Assembly: GCF_900115465.1 (NCBI RefSeq)
Contig: NZ_FOWN01000001.1
Coordinates: 186,001-250,000, forward strand
Length of the DNA stretch: 64,000 bases
Reading direction: 5' to 3'
From: Halolactibacillus alkaliphilus
GTDB lineage: Bacteria > Bacillota > Bacilli > Bacillales > Amphibacillaceae
Shown: positions 56,106-64,000 of the stretch, piece after piece
Position numbering within the stretch: position 1 is the first letter of the stretch
Layout: every line of letters begins with the position of its first letter
Made by a program: the position numbers and the translations under genes
The notes under the pieces: generated by a model
Told to the model about the DNA's origin: nothing
The model's input: the letters and a program-made list of their open reading frames with translations, nothing else
Database searches by the model: none

Positions 56106-57146
56106 CTATTGTACATAGATATGTCCGGGATTTTCAGCTGTTACCTTTCCAATAACTTTAGCGTCAATGCCCTTTAATTTTAGTGATTCAAGAAGGGATA
56201 GCACGTCCCGTTCATGAACGCTCATCAGTAAACCACCTGAAGTCACTGCGTCAGCCAAAATTAGCTGGTCAATCGCATCGATTGCCTCAGAAAAATGCAC
56301 GCTGCTTTTAACATGTTTTAAATTGTTTTTAGATCCGCCAGGAACCATGCCCGCTTCTGCAAGTTCACGTACACGTGGTAATACAGGCACCTGTTGTTTA
56401 TTAATAGTCATTGTTTTATGACTTGCTGCTGCCATTTCTTTTAAATGTCCGAGTAATCCAAATCCAGTAATATCCGTGCAGGCGTGGATATTATAATTAT
56501 TCATCACTTCAGCTGCTTGTTTGTTAAGTGTAGCCATTACCTCTGTCACATGTGAAGTTTCTAATTCTGTAAGGAGATTATTTTTAATAGCTGTTGTGCA
56601 AATACCGACGCCAATCGGTTTGGTTAGAACAAGTATATCCCCGTCTTTTGCGCCTGCATTTGTTTTAATGCGCTCAGGATGAATAGTGCCTGTTACCGCA
56701 AGCCCAAACTTTGGTTCTTGGTCGTCAATAGAGTGCCCCCCGACAAGGCTACAGTCAGCTTCACGTAATTTATCACTCGCTCCACGTAAAATCTCTGTCA
56801 ATATCGCTTTGTCTAATGTAAAAATAGGGAATGCGACGATATTTAAAGCTGTAATAGGTGTTCCTCCCATCGCATAGACATCGCTGAGTGCATTTGCGGC
56901 AGCGATACGACCAAAATCATAAGGGTCATCAACAATAGGTGTAAAAAAATCAACCGTTTGAACAATCGCTAAATCTTTCGTTAATTGGTAAACACCTGCA
57001 TCATCTCCAGTATCTAATCCCACAAGCACGTTAGAATCATTGTTCGATAGCGGTAGATGTTTTAGGACATCATGTAAATCGCTTGGACCAATTTTACATC
57101 CGCACCCGCCTTTAGTTGTTAAGGTTGTTAATTTTACCTTTTCCAT
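56106..57146 (-). CDS. selD: Selenide, water dikinase (selenophosphate synthase)
   Basis: A 346-residue AIR-synthase-like enzyme with the N-terminal active site GGCGCKIG (Cys in the selenide-binding position, not selenocysteine), GLDTGDDAGVY, DFFTPIVDDPYDFG and CTDITGFGLLGHL. It makes selenophosphate from selenide and ATP. The partner is SelU in the same operon; no selA, selB or tRNA-Sec is in the window. Start follows gaaggaagg. Confidence 0.96.
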   Translation of the reverse strand: MEKVKLTTLTTKGGCGCKIGPSDLHDVLKHLPLSNNDSNVLVGLDTGDDAGVYQLTKDLAIVQTVDFFTPIVDDPYDFGRIAAANALSDVYAMGGTPITALNIVAFPIFTLDKAILTEILRGASDKLREADCSLVGGHSIDDQEPKFGLAVTGTIHPERIKTNAGAKDGDILVLTKPIGVGICTTAIKNNLLTELETSHVTEVMATLNKQAAEVMNNYNIHACTDITGFGLLGHLKEMAAASHKTMTINKQQVPVLPRVRELAEAGMVPGGSKNNLKHVKSSVHFSEAIDAIDQLILADAVTSGGLLMSVHERDVLSLLESLKLKGIDAKVIGKVTAENPGHIYVQ

Positions 57147-57400
57147 TTTAGTAACCTTCCTTCTTTAAAGTCGTTATGTCTCTTCTGTTAGTTTAACACG
57201 CCTACGATCTGTCTGTCATAATTAAGCACATCATCATAATAGCAATTAGCTGTGTTGGGGTTGCCCAATATCAAGTAATGCCGATGATTTTTTATGTATC
57301 TATATACCTATAAAGGTTTGTGTTTAACATAATGGGAATAAGGGGACACATTGAGTAAGGACAAATTAATATGAAAGGTTATAATAGAAGGGGATATACT

Positions 57401-58072
57401 ATGACAACACACGAAGATAAAAGACAACAGATATTAGATCGTTATTACTTTAGGCATGCGACAAAAGGATTTGATCCAAGCCGTAAAATATCGAAAGAAG
57501 ATTTCCGTGTCATTCTTGAAACAGCAAGACTTTCACCTAGCTCGTTCGGTATGGAGCCGTGGCATTTTATCGTTGTAGAAAGTGATAAACTGCGTAAATT
57601 AATCAAAGAACATGCATGGGGAGCGAGAGGCAAAGTGATGGAGGCGAGTCACTTCGTTTTAATTTTAGCCCGTACACATGAAGATGTACGTTTTGATTCT
57701 CGCTATTTAAAAGAGCACTATACAAAAGAACTTAACTACCCTAAAGAGGTAGTAGCTAATATGCGTGATGTGATCGAGAACTTCCAAAAAAATGATTTTC
57801 AATTATTCGAAGATATGAGATATCTCGATGATTGGTCAATGAAGCAAACGTATATCCCGCTTTCAAACATGATGAGTGTGGCAGCCGAATTAGGTATCGA
57901 TTCATGTCCAATTGAAGGGTTTAACCGGAGTACGTTTGATCAGCTCTTGGAGGAAGAACAACTATACGGGGATAATATGACTTTATCGGTTATGGTTGCT
58001 TTTGGTTATCGAAAAGAACCCCCGCGTGAAAAAAAACGGCGTCATTTAAATGATTTAATCACTTGGGCATAG
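57401..58072 (+). CDS. Nitroreductase-family NAD(P)H-dependent flavin oxidoreductase
   Basis: A 223-residue nitroreductase: FRVILETARLSPSSFGMEPWHF (FMN-binding N-terminus), KVMEASHFVLILARTHED and GIDSCPIEGFN, with VMVAFGYRKE at the end, as in NfsB/YfkO-type enzymes. It uses FMN to reduce nitro groups or quinones. Start at 57401 follows agaagggg. Confidence 0.9.
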   Translation: MTTHEDKRQQILDRYYFRHATKGFDPSRKISKEDFRVILETARLSPSSFGMEPWHFIVVESDKLRKLIKEHAWGARGKVMEASHFVLILARTHEDVRFDSRYLKEHYTKELNYPKEVVANMRDVIENFQKNDFQLFEDMRYLDDWSMKQTYIPLSNMMSVAAELGIDSCPIEGFNRSTFDQLLEEEQLYGDNMTLSVMVAFGYRKEPPREKKRRHLNDLITWA

Positions 58073-58081
58073 CATTAATTT

Positions 58082-58132
58082 AAAAAACTTCTGCTTATCT
58101 TTTAATTACTAAAGGTAAAGCAGGAGTTTTTT
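58082..58132 (+). terminator. Terminator of the nitroreductase gene
   Basis: AAAAAACTTCTGCTT pairs with AAGCAGGAGTTTTTT (one wobble) with inner pairing and a T7 run. Confidence 0.85.
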
Positions 58133-58184
58133 TCAATGATGTCGAAATAGGTATCAAATGTACGAGGAGAAAGGATGTTCATTA

Positions 58185-58919
58185 TTGGAGAAACCATACG
58201 CAATTGACGTTGAAGGCAATCAGATGCAAGGTGTGTTAACAATTGTTAAGGATCAAGCGCCTTTTGTGATTTTCAGTCATGGCTATAACGGAACAGAAAA
58301 AAACTTAGCGACCTATTGTTCATTTTTGGCTGAACAAGGTATTAATAGCTATCGATATGACTTTTTGGGGGGATCAGTAAATGAATCAAGTCAAGTACCA
58401 ACCGAAGCGATGACTATTTTTACTGAGCGTCGAGATTTACTTTCAGTAATTAATCATTTTAAGGATCAAGCGTTCATTGATTCGAATCAGCTGTATTTAT
58501 TCGGGGCATCAATGGGTGGCTTGGTATCAAGTTTAGCAGCAGAAATACATACCGCTATTCGCGGAGTGTTTCTTATGTTTCCAGCTTTTTCTGTTGCACA
58601 TGATTGGCAACAGCGTTATCAAACAAAAGAAGAGATTCCGCGTAGCGTTAATTTTTGGGGGATGTCGCTAGGGTATGATTTTTTTGAGGTGCTGATAGAC
58701 TTTAAGTTAGAAGAGCAACTAGGAAACTATACGGGCCCTATTTATATTATTCATGGTGACAAGGACGATGTTGTGAGTCACACTGTCACAGATTGGGTTA
58801 AACCACTTTACGACGATATAACAATCAATATCTTGACTAATGAAGGTCATGGTTTTTCTAAATCAGGTGAAGAGCAAACAAAACAAGCACTGTTGGCATT
58901 TATTCGTCAACATAGTTAA
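58185..58919 (+). CDS. Alpha/beta hydrolase (YitV/serine aminopeptidase-like)
   Basis: A roughly 244-residue alpha/beta hydrolase with an oxyanion-region SHGYNGTEKN, nucleophile elbow GASMGG, and the acid and histidine in HGDKDDVVSH and NEGHGFSK. It resembles acyl esterases of the cinnamoyl-esterase/S9 group. I choose the TTG at 58185 after aaagga; ATG at 58158 is an alternative with a weak site. Substrate unknown. Confidence 0.8.
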   Translation: MEKPYAIDVEGNQMQGVLTIVKDQAPFVIFSHGYNGTEKNLATYCSFLAEQGINSYRYDFLGGSVNESSQVPTEAMTIFTERRDLLSVINHFKDQAFIDSNQLYLFGASMGGLVSSLAAEIHTAIRGVFLMFPAFSVAHDWQQRYQTKEEIPRSVNFWGMSLGYDFFEVLIDFKLEEQLGNYTGPIYIIHGDKDDVVSHTVTDWVKPLYDDITINILTNEGHGFSKSGEEQTKQALLAFIRQHS

Positions 58920-58928
58920 TAGAAAGAT

Positions 58929-58954
58929 AAGAGCGAGCCATAAGGCTCGCTCTT
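58929..58954. terminator. Bidirectional terminator
   Basis: AAGAGCGAGCC and its complement form an 11-bp perfect stem with a 4-base loop between the convergent hydrolase and binding-protein genes. Confidence 0.85.
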
Positions 58955-58990
58955 GATCATTACACTTATTGTATTGTTCATCACTCGTAT

Positions 58991-60784
58991 TTAATTTGCT
59001 TCTTCTTCAAAATATTGATCAATAAATGATGCGACTTTATCATCATCTTTTTCAAGGACGAGTCCCGTATCTACAAGTGGACTCACAGTTGATACAGCTT
59101 TTAACTTATTTCCTTGATAAAAGGAGATAAATTCATCTTGGTCAATGGAATATAGAACAGCCTGACGCAAAGCTTTACTTGTCAAAGGTCCGCTCGTTGT
59201 GTTCATTGCCAAATATGTGACGCCGTTACTTTGATTCGTCTGAAGATGGAGTAACTCGTCTTCTTCAACCGTATCATAACGATTTTCTTGAATACCGTTT
59301 AGAATGTGAATTTCACCATTTCTTAAAGCGGATAAGGCACTGTCTGCTTCTTGAATGAATTTTACTAAGACTTCGTTTATTTTCGGTTCATAGTCAGTAC
59401 CAGGCATGTAGCCAGGGTTTTTAATGAAGCGTGCTTCATAATCATTTTTACTCACCATAAGGTAAGGACCGCTAGCGTAAAGGGTGTTATCAATCCCGTT
59501 TCCTTCAATAACCGTTCGTTGATCACCATACGCGATATCAGTATTGACGTCGTAATCTTCAACTGAAAACGTATTGATCGCTTCTACTTGATTCTTAGAG
59601 ACAATACCAGCTGATTGGTGTGCTAAATAGTTCAATACTTGCGGGAAGGGATTGGTTGTTGTAATTTTAACTACTTGATAATTCCCATCGAGATTATTGA
59701 CTTCACTTTCGGCATCGACCAGTTGAGTGATTGGTGCGGGTAGATTAGCTTCTAACATGTCTTTAACGGTACTACCGTCTTCTGTTAATTGATCTAATGC
59801 GTCTAAATCTGTCACAATATCAACTGTTTCCATGCTTTCATGGAGGCTGTATGTGCGATGGTCAGGCACAGAGTTTTGATCTTTAGCACGGTTCAGTGAA
59901 AAAATCACATCTTCTGCAGATACACGTTCACCAGTGTCTACAGCTGTCTCACCATCTACCTTCGCAAAGTTTATATCATCACGCAAGATAAAGTAGTAGT
60001 CCATGTTGCCCTCAGCAATCGCGTAATTATAAGATAAAGAGCCGTCAGACACAACGTCATCATCATCGGTAAGGTTAACTAAACGCACATAAAGATTTGT
60101 ATTTAGTGTATTGATTGAGCCATCATTACCTTTAATAGGATCAAGTGATGTTAATGTACTGATAGATTGGTGTGCGAGTAAAGGTTCTGAGTCGCGTAAT
60201 GATGGATCATTAAAATCAATTGCTTCCCAAACGGCCGCACGGGAACGAGGGAGACGTACGGTTTCAACAGCCAATATATCTTCATTAACCCCTTGTGCTT
60301 TATATGAGATATATAACGGGGCGATATACGCTTCTTCAAAGACAATGCGTTCTTCTAAAGCTGTATAGGTCGCTTGATAATCTTCAGGTAACTCAGTACT
60401 TGCCTGATTGATTAACTCATCAGCAACATTATCACTAAAGAGGCTGTTATCCCCATCAGAAGTGAAAAGTGACCTTACGGCATAATCTGGGTTACCAGTA
60501 ACGGTTGTCCAGCTTGTGAGCGCTAAATCATAGTTTCTAGCATCACGCTGAGTCGCGAAACTACCAAAGTCGGGTTGGATGTTTAACTCGACGTTAAAAC
60601 CGTTCTTTGTTAATTGATCGCGTAAGATATTTAAATCATCTTCGACTGTGGCCATACCTAAAATACTAATCGTTGGTAATTCGCCGCGGTCGGTATCAGC
60701 ATCTGATACGTCAGATTCTGTACTTAGGCAACCGGTAAGCCCCAGTGTTAGCGCTAAAAATAATGTGAAAAATAGTTTCTTCAT
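58991..60784 (-). CDS. Oligopeptide-type ABC binding lipoprotein with circularly permuted domain order
   Basis: A 597-residue SBP_bac_5 protein with lipobox LTGC (Cys19). The family order is reversed: residues about 36-175 look like the usual C-terminal part (LTKNGFNVELNIQPDFGSF; NYDLALTSW; GNPDYAVRSLF; IAPLY), and residues about 205-560 look like the usual N-terminal part (TSLDPIKGNDGSINTLNTNLY; YFILRDDINF; ERVSAEDVIFSLNRA; ASGPYLM; then LRQAVLYSIDQDEF). The protein ends where the standard one continues into the GF.V.L segment. It should bind peptides outside the cell for the two permeases. Start follows a run tagggggaaag. Confidence 0.85.
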   Translation of the reverse strand: MKKLFFTLFLALTLGLTGCLSTESDVSDADTDRGELPTISILGMATVEDDLNILRDQLTKNGFNVELNIQPDFGSFATQRDARNYDLALTSWTTVTGNPDYAVRSLFTSDGDNSLFSDNVADELINQASTELPEDYQATYTALEERIVFEEAYIAPLYISYKAQGVNEDILAVETVRLPRSRAAVWEAIDFNDPSLRDSEPLLAHQSISTLTSLDPIKGNDGSINTLNTNLYVRLVNLTDDDDVVSDGSLSYNYAIAEGNMDYYFILRDDINFAKVDGETAVDTGERVSAEDVIFSLNRAKDQNSVPDHRTYSLHESMETVDIVTDLDALDQLTEDGSTVKDMLEANLPAPITQLVDAESEVNNLDGNYQVVKITTTNPFPQVLNYLAHQSAGIVSKNQVEAINTFSVEDYDVNTDIAYGDQRTVIEGNGIDNTLYASGPYLMVSKNDYEARFIKNPGYMPGTDYEPKINEVLVKFIQEADSALSALRNGEIHILNGIQENRYDTVEEDELLHLQTNQSNGVTYLAMNTTSGPLTSKALRQAVLYSIDQDEFISFYQGNKLKAVSTVSPLVDTGLVLEKDDDKVASFIDQYFEEEAN

Positions 60785-60826
60785 TTTCTTTCCCCCTATA
60801 ATTTTTTTATTAAGTAAGCGAGTCTC

Positions 60827-62299
60827 CTAATCCATTTTTGGGTCAAGAGCATCGCGAATACCATCACCTAAAAAATTAAACGATAATACAAGTAAAATAA
60901 TGGCGAGACCTGGGAAAATAGCTAAATACGGTTCGGTTTCTAAGTAGCTACTTCCAACACGTAAGACATTGCCCCATTCAGGTACATGAGGCTCAACCCC
61001 TATGCCAAGAAAACTTAGACTGCTTGTCGCAATGACGGCTGTACCGATGGCTAAGGTTCCGCGTACAATCATTGGTGCTAATGCATTTGGGACGATGTGT
61101 TTAAAAAGTATCTTCCAATCAGATTCTCCTATCGCAACAGAAGCCTTGATGTAATCGAGTTGTTTAATCGTTAATACGCTGGCGCGCATGGTTCTGGCGA
61201 ACATAGGTATGGCGCCAATACTCAAAGCAATGATGAGATTGGTTGTATTCGAACCAAACGCAGCGATAATCGCAATGGCTAATAAGATGCCAGGAATAGC
61301 ATAGAGTGCATCAAGTACACGCATGATCGTTTGGTCAACTAGAGGATGGAAGTAGCCACTAATTGCCCCGAGCGTACCACCAATAAGCATAGGAATAATG
61401 GTGGTTAAAAGTCCAATGGATAAAGAAATGACGCCGCCTTTAACCACTCGTGAGTAGACATCACGACCAAAGTTATCCGTTCCAAATGGATGAACAAGGC
61501 TCGGTTCAAGCAATAATGCTTGGTAGTTATTTTCAACGGCAAAGCGTTCCACAAATGTGAGTGTACTCGTCCAAGAGAGTGAAAAAATAACAACAATAAA
61601 AAGTAGCCCCAGCATAGAGGTAAAACTTCGGGTGATCTTTTGCCAAAACACTCCAGAGCGGTTGCGGCGAGAAGCGTCACTTTGGATGTAGTGAATGTAC
61701 AAATGATAACTTAGCAACAGTCTTAACACGTTTCCTGTTGCGGCTGTTAAGATAAAAAAGATCGCTAGCCCTTGTGCTTTTCGCGTCGCATGTGCTCGTG
61801 TTGATAAATCACGTCTTAAGTAGTGGATAAGCCACATATCTATAATCGTCAGAATGATTTGGCCTATGAGGACAATCAAAAACGTATTTGTCACAAATGG
61901 CTTGAAAATATTAAGAGCTGTTAAGCTGACCAATAATAAATCAGCGACAAAGATATACGTTATGAATGTATAGCTCATCGTCTCTTCAGCTTGTCTCAAT
62001 CGAAAAGCGCATGTAGCAGTAAAGATATTGCCAGTGAGCAAACTAAACATTTGTATCGTAATGAGAGCCCGAGTAAACATTGTGTAATCGTCATAACGAA
62101 GCCCTTCAACAGTCAGTCTTTTTAATAACAGTCCTTGGATAGCGCTGTGTATTGAAAAGGCAATGAACAAAATCATGTAAGTCATAGCACCATTTGACGC
62201 GGTTAGATATAGGAAAAATAAACTAAACAGTGTGGATAAGGTAAAAGCAAACTGACTATGTTTATAACGATCGTGGCCTTTTATTTTTTCAGTAGACAT
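60827..62299 (-). CDS. oppC: Oligopeptide-type ABC permease (OppC-like) with extra N-terminal membrane domain
   Basis: A 490-residue protein; the C-terminal 290 residues are a standard OppC/DppC permease (HPFGTDNFGRDVYSRVV, then the EAA-type loop YIKASVAIGESDWKILFKHIVPN and WGNVLR). The first roughly 190 residues add about six more membrane helices, absent from normal OppC (about 300 residues). The start at 62299 follows aggaggctattt; the in-frame codon at 62338 lacks a ribosome site. Confidence 0.85.
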   Translation of the reverse strand: MSTEKIKGHDRYKHSQFAFTLSTLFSLFFLYLTASNGAMTYMILFIAFSIHSAIQGLLLKRLTVEGLRYDDYTMFTRALITIQMFSLLTGNIFTATCAFRLRQAEETMSYTFITYIFVADLLLVSLTALNIFKPFVTNTFLIVLIGQIILTIIDMWLIHYLRRDLSTRAHATRKAQGLAIFFILTAATGNVLRLLLSYHLYIHYIQSDASRRNRSGVFWQKITRSFTSMLGLLFIVVIFSLSWTSTLTFVERFAVENNYQALLLEPSLVHPFGTDNFGRDVYSRVVKGGVISLSIGLLTTIIPMLIGGTLGAISGYFHPLVDQTIMRVLDALYAIPGILLAIAIIAAFGSNTTNLIIALSIGAIPMFARTMRASVLTIKQLDYIKASVAIGESDWKILFKHIVPNALAPMIVRGTLAIGTAVIATSSLSFLGIGVEPHVPEWGNVLRVGSSYLETEPYLAIFPGLAIILLVLSFNFLGDGIRDALDPKMD

Positions 62300-62347
62300 A
62301 AATAGCCTCCTTCCTCGTATAAGTTGCTGCGTGGTCACCTGAGCGTT

Positions 62348-63694
62348 TTATCCATCGTTTAATTCTGCCCGTAAGCGTGGGTTTAGTAAGGCATAAAGTA
62401 AATCCACAACTAAATTAACAACAGAAATCATGATGGCCATATAAACGACACCTGCAAGAATGGCAGGAATATCCGGTATAAATTGTTTATCGACAATGTA
62501 ACTGCCTAATCCCTTAATATTAAAAACCTTCTCCGTTACCGATGCTCCACCGAGCATAGCCCCGAATTGTAAGCCAATGACAGTTAGTATTGGAATCCAT
62601 GCATTAGGTAAGGCATGACGTGTGAACATGCGTTGTTTGGATAATCCTTTGGCTTTTGCGGTCATCATGTAATCTTCGTGCATCACTTCTAATATCTCTG
62701 ATCGAGTCATGCGTGCAATTGTTGCTGAGAGCCCTGTACCTAAGACAACAACAGGCATAATTAATGAAGCTATATTACCTGGTGTGTAGGTGGATGGTAA
62801 CCAATCGAGTTCAATCGCAAAGGTTAAAATAAAAATCAATCCTTGCCAAAAGCTAGGGATGGATAGTCCAATCAGTGCAAGGAACATAAAACTATAATCC
62901 CAAAAACTACGAACATAAATAGCAGAAATCATCCCGATAGGTATGGCAATCATTACAGCTAAAGCAAGCGATGAAAAAGCGATGGCTAATGTCACGGGAA
63001 AACGGTTTTCAATATTCTGTAAGACATCCTCATTTCCAGCAAATGTGGAACCGAGGTCAAAGGTGATAAATCCATGTAGACGATCGGTTAACTGGGCGAT
63101 GTAACTTTGATCAAGTCCATGTGTCCTGTTAAAGTTATCACGTTGTAATTGAGTCGCTTGTTCTCCTAATATATTCTGGGCTGGGTCTTGTGGTGAAAAG
63201 TATAAAAGGCTAAAAACAATGATAATGACAGACACAATGACAAAGCCTGTTGCTACTAAACGTTCAACAACAAAGCGAACCAATCCTTGGTGATAAATAA
63301 AAAATAATAAGTAAAGTAAAATACCAGGGATAAACGTTAAAAATAGAAACGAGCGTTTACTAAGTTGGTTTTCAAAAAATAATGAATAACGTGTCATCAC
63401 GTCTGGTACATGTATGTCGCTTACCGCTTTTTTATATTCCTTATTAATAAAGGTTTGCTTCTTTCTTTCATTTATTTCTTGACCAAAATAGCGGGCGCGC
63501 GCATCATAATCTCTTGCTAACTTTTGTATGAATATAGGATTAGCGGTTAATGTTTGCTTTTTGAAATCTCGGAACTTGATGCGGTAGTAGAAAAAGGTCG
63601 GGACATGCACGAAGATGCCAAACAACCAATTTAGAACAGTTAAACCAGGACTAGAAGACATAATCCGATACCCTTTGATTAATCGATGAGTCAA
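62348..63694 (-). CDS. oppB: Oligopeptide-type ABC permease (OppB-like) with N-terminal extension
   Basis: A 448-residue permease whose C-terminal 300 residues match OppB/DppB (FSPQDPAQNILGEQAT, ANAWIPILTV-type coupling region LPNAWIPILTVIGLQFG). The first 130 or so residues form an unusual charged cytoplasmic extension with KKQTFINKEYKKAVSD. I choose the TTG at 63694 since gaaggaggtcaaaca precedes it; the frame extends to 63889 but without a ribosome site, and ATG at 63661 has none either. Confidence 0.8.
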   Translation of the reverse strand: MTHRLIKGYRIMSSSPGLTVLNWLFGIFVHVPTFFYYRIKFRDFKKQTLTANPIFIQKLARDYDARARYFGQEINERKKQTFINKEYKKAVSDIHVPDVMTRYSLFFENQLSKRSFLFLTFIPGILLYLLFFIYHQGLVRFVVERLVATGFVIVSVIIIVFSLLYFSPQDPAQNILGEQATQLQRDNFNRTHGLDQSYIAQLTDRLHGFITFDLGSTFAGNEDVLQNIENRFPVTLAIAFSSLALAVMIAIPIGMISAIYVRSFWDYSFMFLALIGLSIPSFWQGLIFILTFAIELDWLPSTYTPGNIASLIMPVVVLGTGLSATIARMTRSEILEVMHEDYMMTAKAKGLSKQRMFTRHALPNAWIPILTVIGLQFGAMLGGASVTEKVFNIKGLGSYIVDKQFIPDIPAILAGVVYMAIMISVVNLVVDLLYALLNPRLRAELNDG

Positions 63695-63879
63695 TGTTTG
63701 ACCTCCTTCGCTAAAATACTTGATAATTCCTACCTGTTTAGTATACAATAACTTAAACAAGATTATAGATAGTTCCGAGCTACTTGTCAAACAAAAGTTT
63801 TTGAAAAAATGAAATATATATGCGCTATGTTGGCTAATGTCTAACAGAAGAGAAAATTTAATCATGAGGGGAATATCAA

Positions 63880-64000
63880 ATGAAATCATTATTAGAGGTA
63901 AAAGATCTATCGGTGAATTTTAAGCAACTCAATCACATGCATACAGTCGTTAAACGTGTGCATTTTAATGTAGCGCCAGGTGAAACGTTAGGTATTGTTG
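63880..64000 (+). CDS. Oligopeptide ABC transporter ATPase (OppD-like), partial (runs off right edge)
   Basis: The first 40 residues are visible: MKSLLEVKDLSVNF, a long insert, then VAPGETLGIV leading into the expected Walker A just past the edge. The spacing and wording match OppD/DppD. It is divergent from oppB with 185 bases between and starts after gagggga. Confidence 0.8.
   Translation, partial: MKSLLEVKDLSVNFKQLNHMHTVVKRVHFNVAPGETLGIV

Overview
The window is AT-rich, with dense short operons, Shine-Dalgarno sites of the aggagg type and many intrinsic terminators. It looks like a facultatively anaerobic, motile, low-G+C Bacillota of the class Bacilli (a Bacillaceae- or Carnobacteriaceae-like fermenter). 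The grounds are class III ribonucleotide reductase with NrdR boxes, CcpA-type cre sequence, sugar ABC importers, three chemoreceptors and PdaC-like deacetylases. The genus is not determinable from the sequence alone. No rRNA, tRNA or CRISPR array was seen.

Layout. 1-9 kb: a PucR-type regulator (cut by the left edge) diverges from an operon for carbamoyl-transfer catabolism: a 999-residue fusion of FdrA and a YlbE/DUF1116 protein, a DUF2877 protein, an MFS carrier and carbamate kinase, followed by a DAACS symporter. FdrA, YlbE and YlbF homologues form the oxamate carbamoyltransferase of E. coli (AllFGH), so this is probably an oxalurate/oxamate branch of purine-allantoin breakdown that yields ATP. 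9.4-13 kb: a membrane-anchored protein with three Ltp-type repeats, then nrdD-nrdG under an Fnr-type site and two NrdR boxes. 13-25 kb: a NitT/TauT-type ABC transporter, deacetylases, a membrane-linked XRE regulator, a SWIM-SNF2 helicase, a chemoreceptor and an ASCH protein.

25-41 kb is the most striking part, a glycan locus. It holds an AraC regulator, a CUT1 ABC importer, a 58-residue membrane protein, a ROK kinase, a GH112 galacto-N-biose/lacto-N-biose phosphorylase, a PP2C-type phosphatase, AgaS, a class II tagatose-bisphosphate-type aldolase, an anaerobic sulfatase-maturating enzyme with a Cys-type cytoplasmic sulfatase, a LacC-type kinase, NagA and a GntR regulator. Together they read as uptake, desulfation, phosphorolysis and full conversion of the hexosamine (GalNAc to GalNAc-6-P, GalN-6-P, tagatose-6-P, tagatose-1,6-bisP, triose-P). 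A repeated palindrome, CTGGTTATAACCAG and close variants, lies at four places in this locus and is the likely GntR operator. 41.8-45.8 kb carries a complete 4-deoxy-uronate route (KdgA, KdgK, KduI, KduD) and an L-rhamnose mutarotase-like protein, so the neighbourhood handles host or plant acidic glycans.

45.9-48 kb is a decayed patch: a frameshifted and truncated LacI-family regulator, an IS91-type transposase remnant and unidentified broken frames. 48.5-58.9 kb carries two more chemoreceptors (one soluble with a CZB zinc domain), a TSUP permease, a GNAT, an orphan structured RNA element resembling an IS200/IS605 right end, a DMT permease, the selenouridine pair SelD-SelU, a nitroreductase and a hydrolase. 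59-64 kb is an oligopeptide-type ABC system whose binding protein has its halves in circularly permuted order and whose two permeases have unusual N-terminal extensions; the first ATPase gene starts divergently and runs off the right edge.
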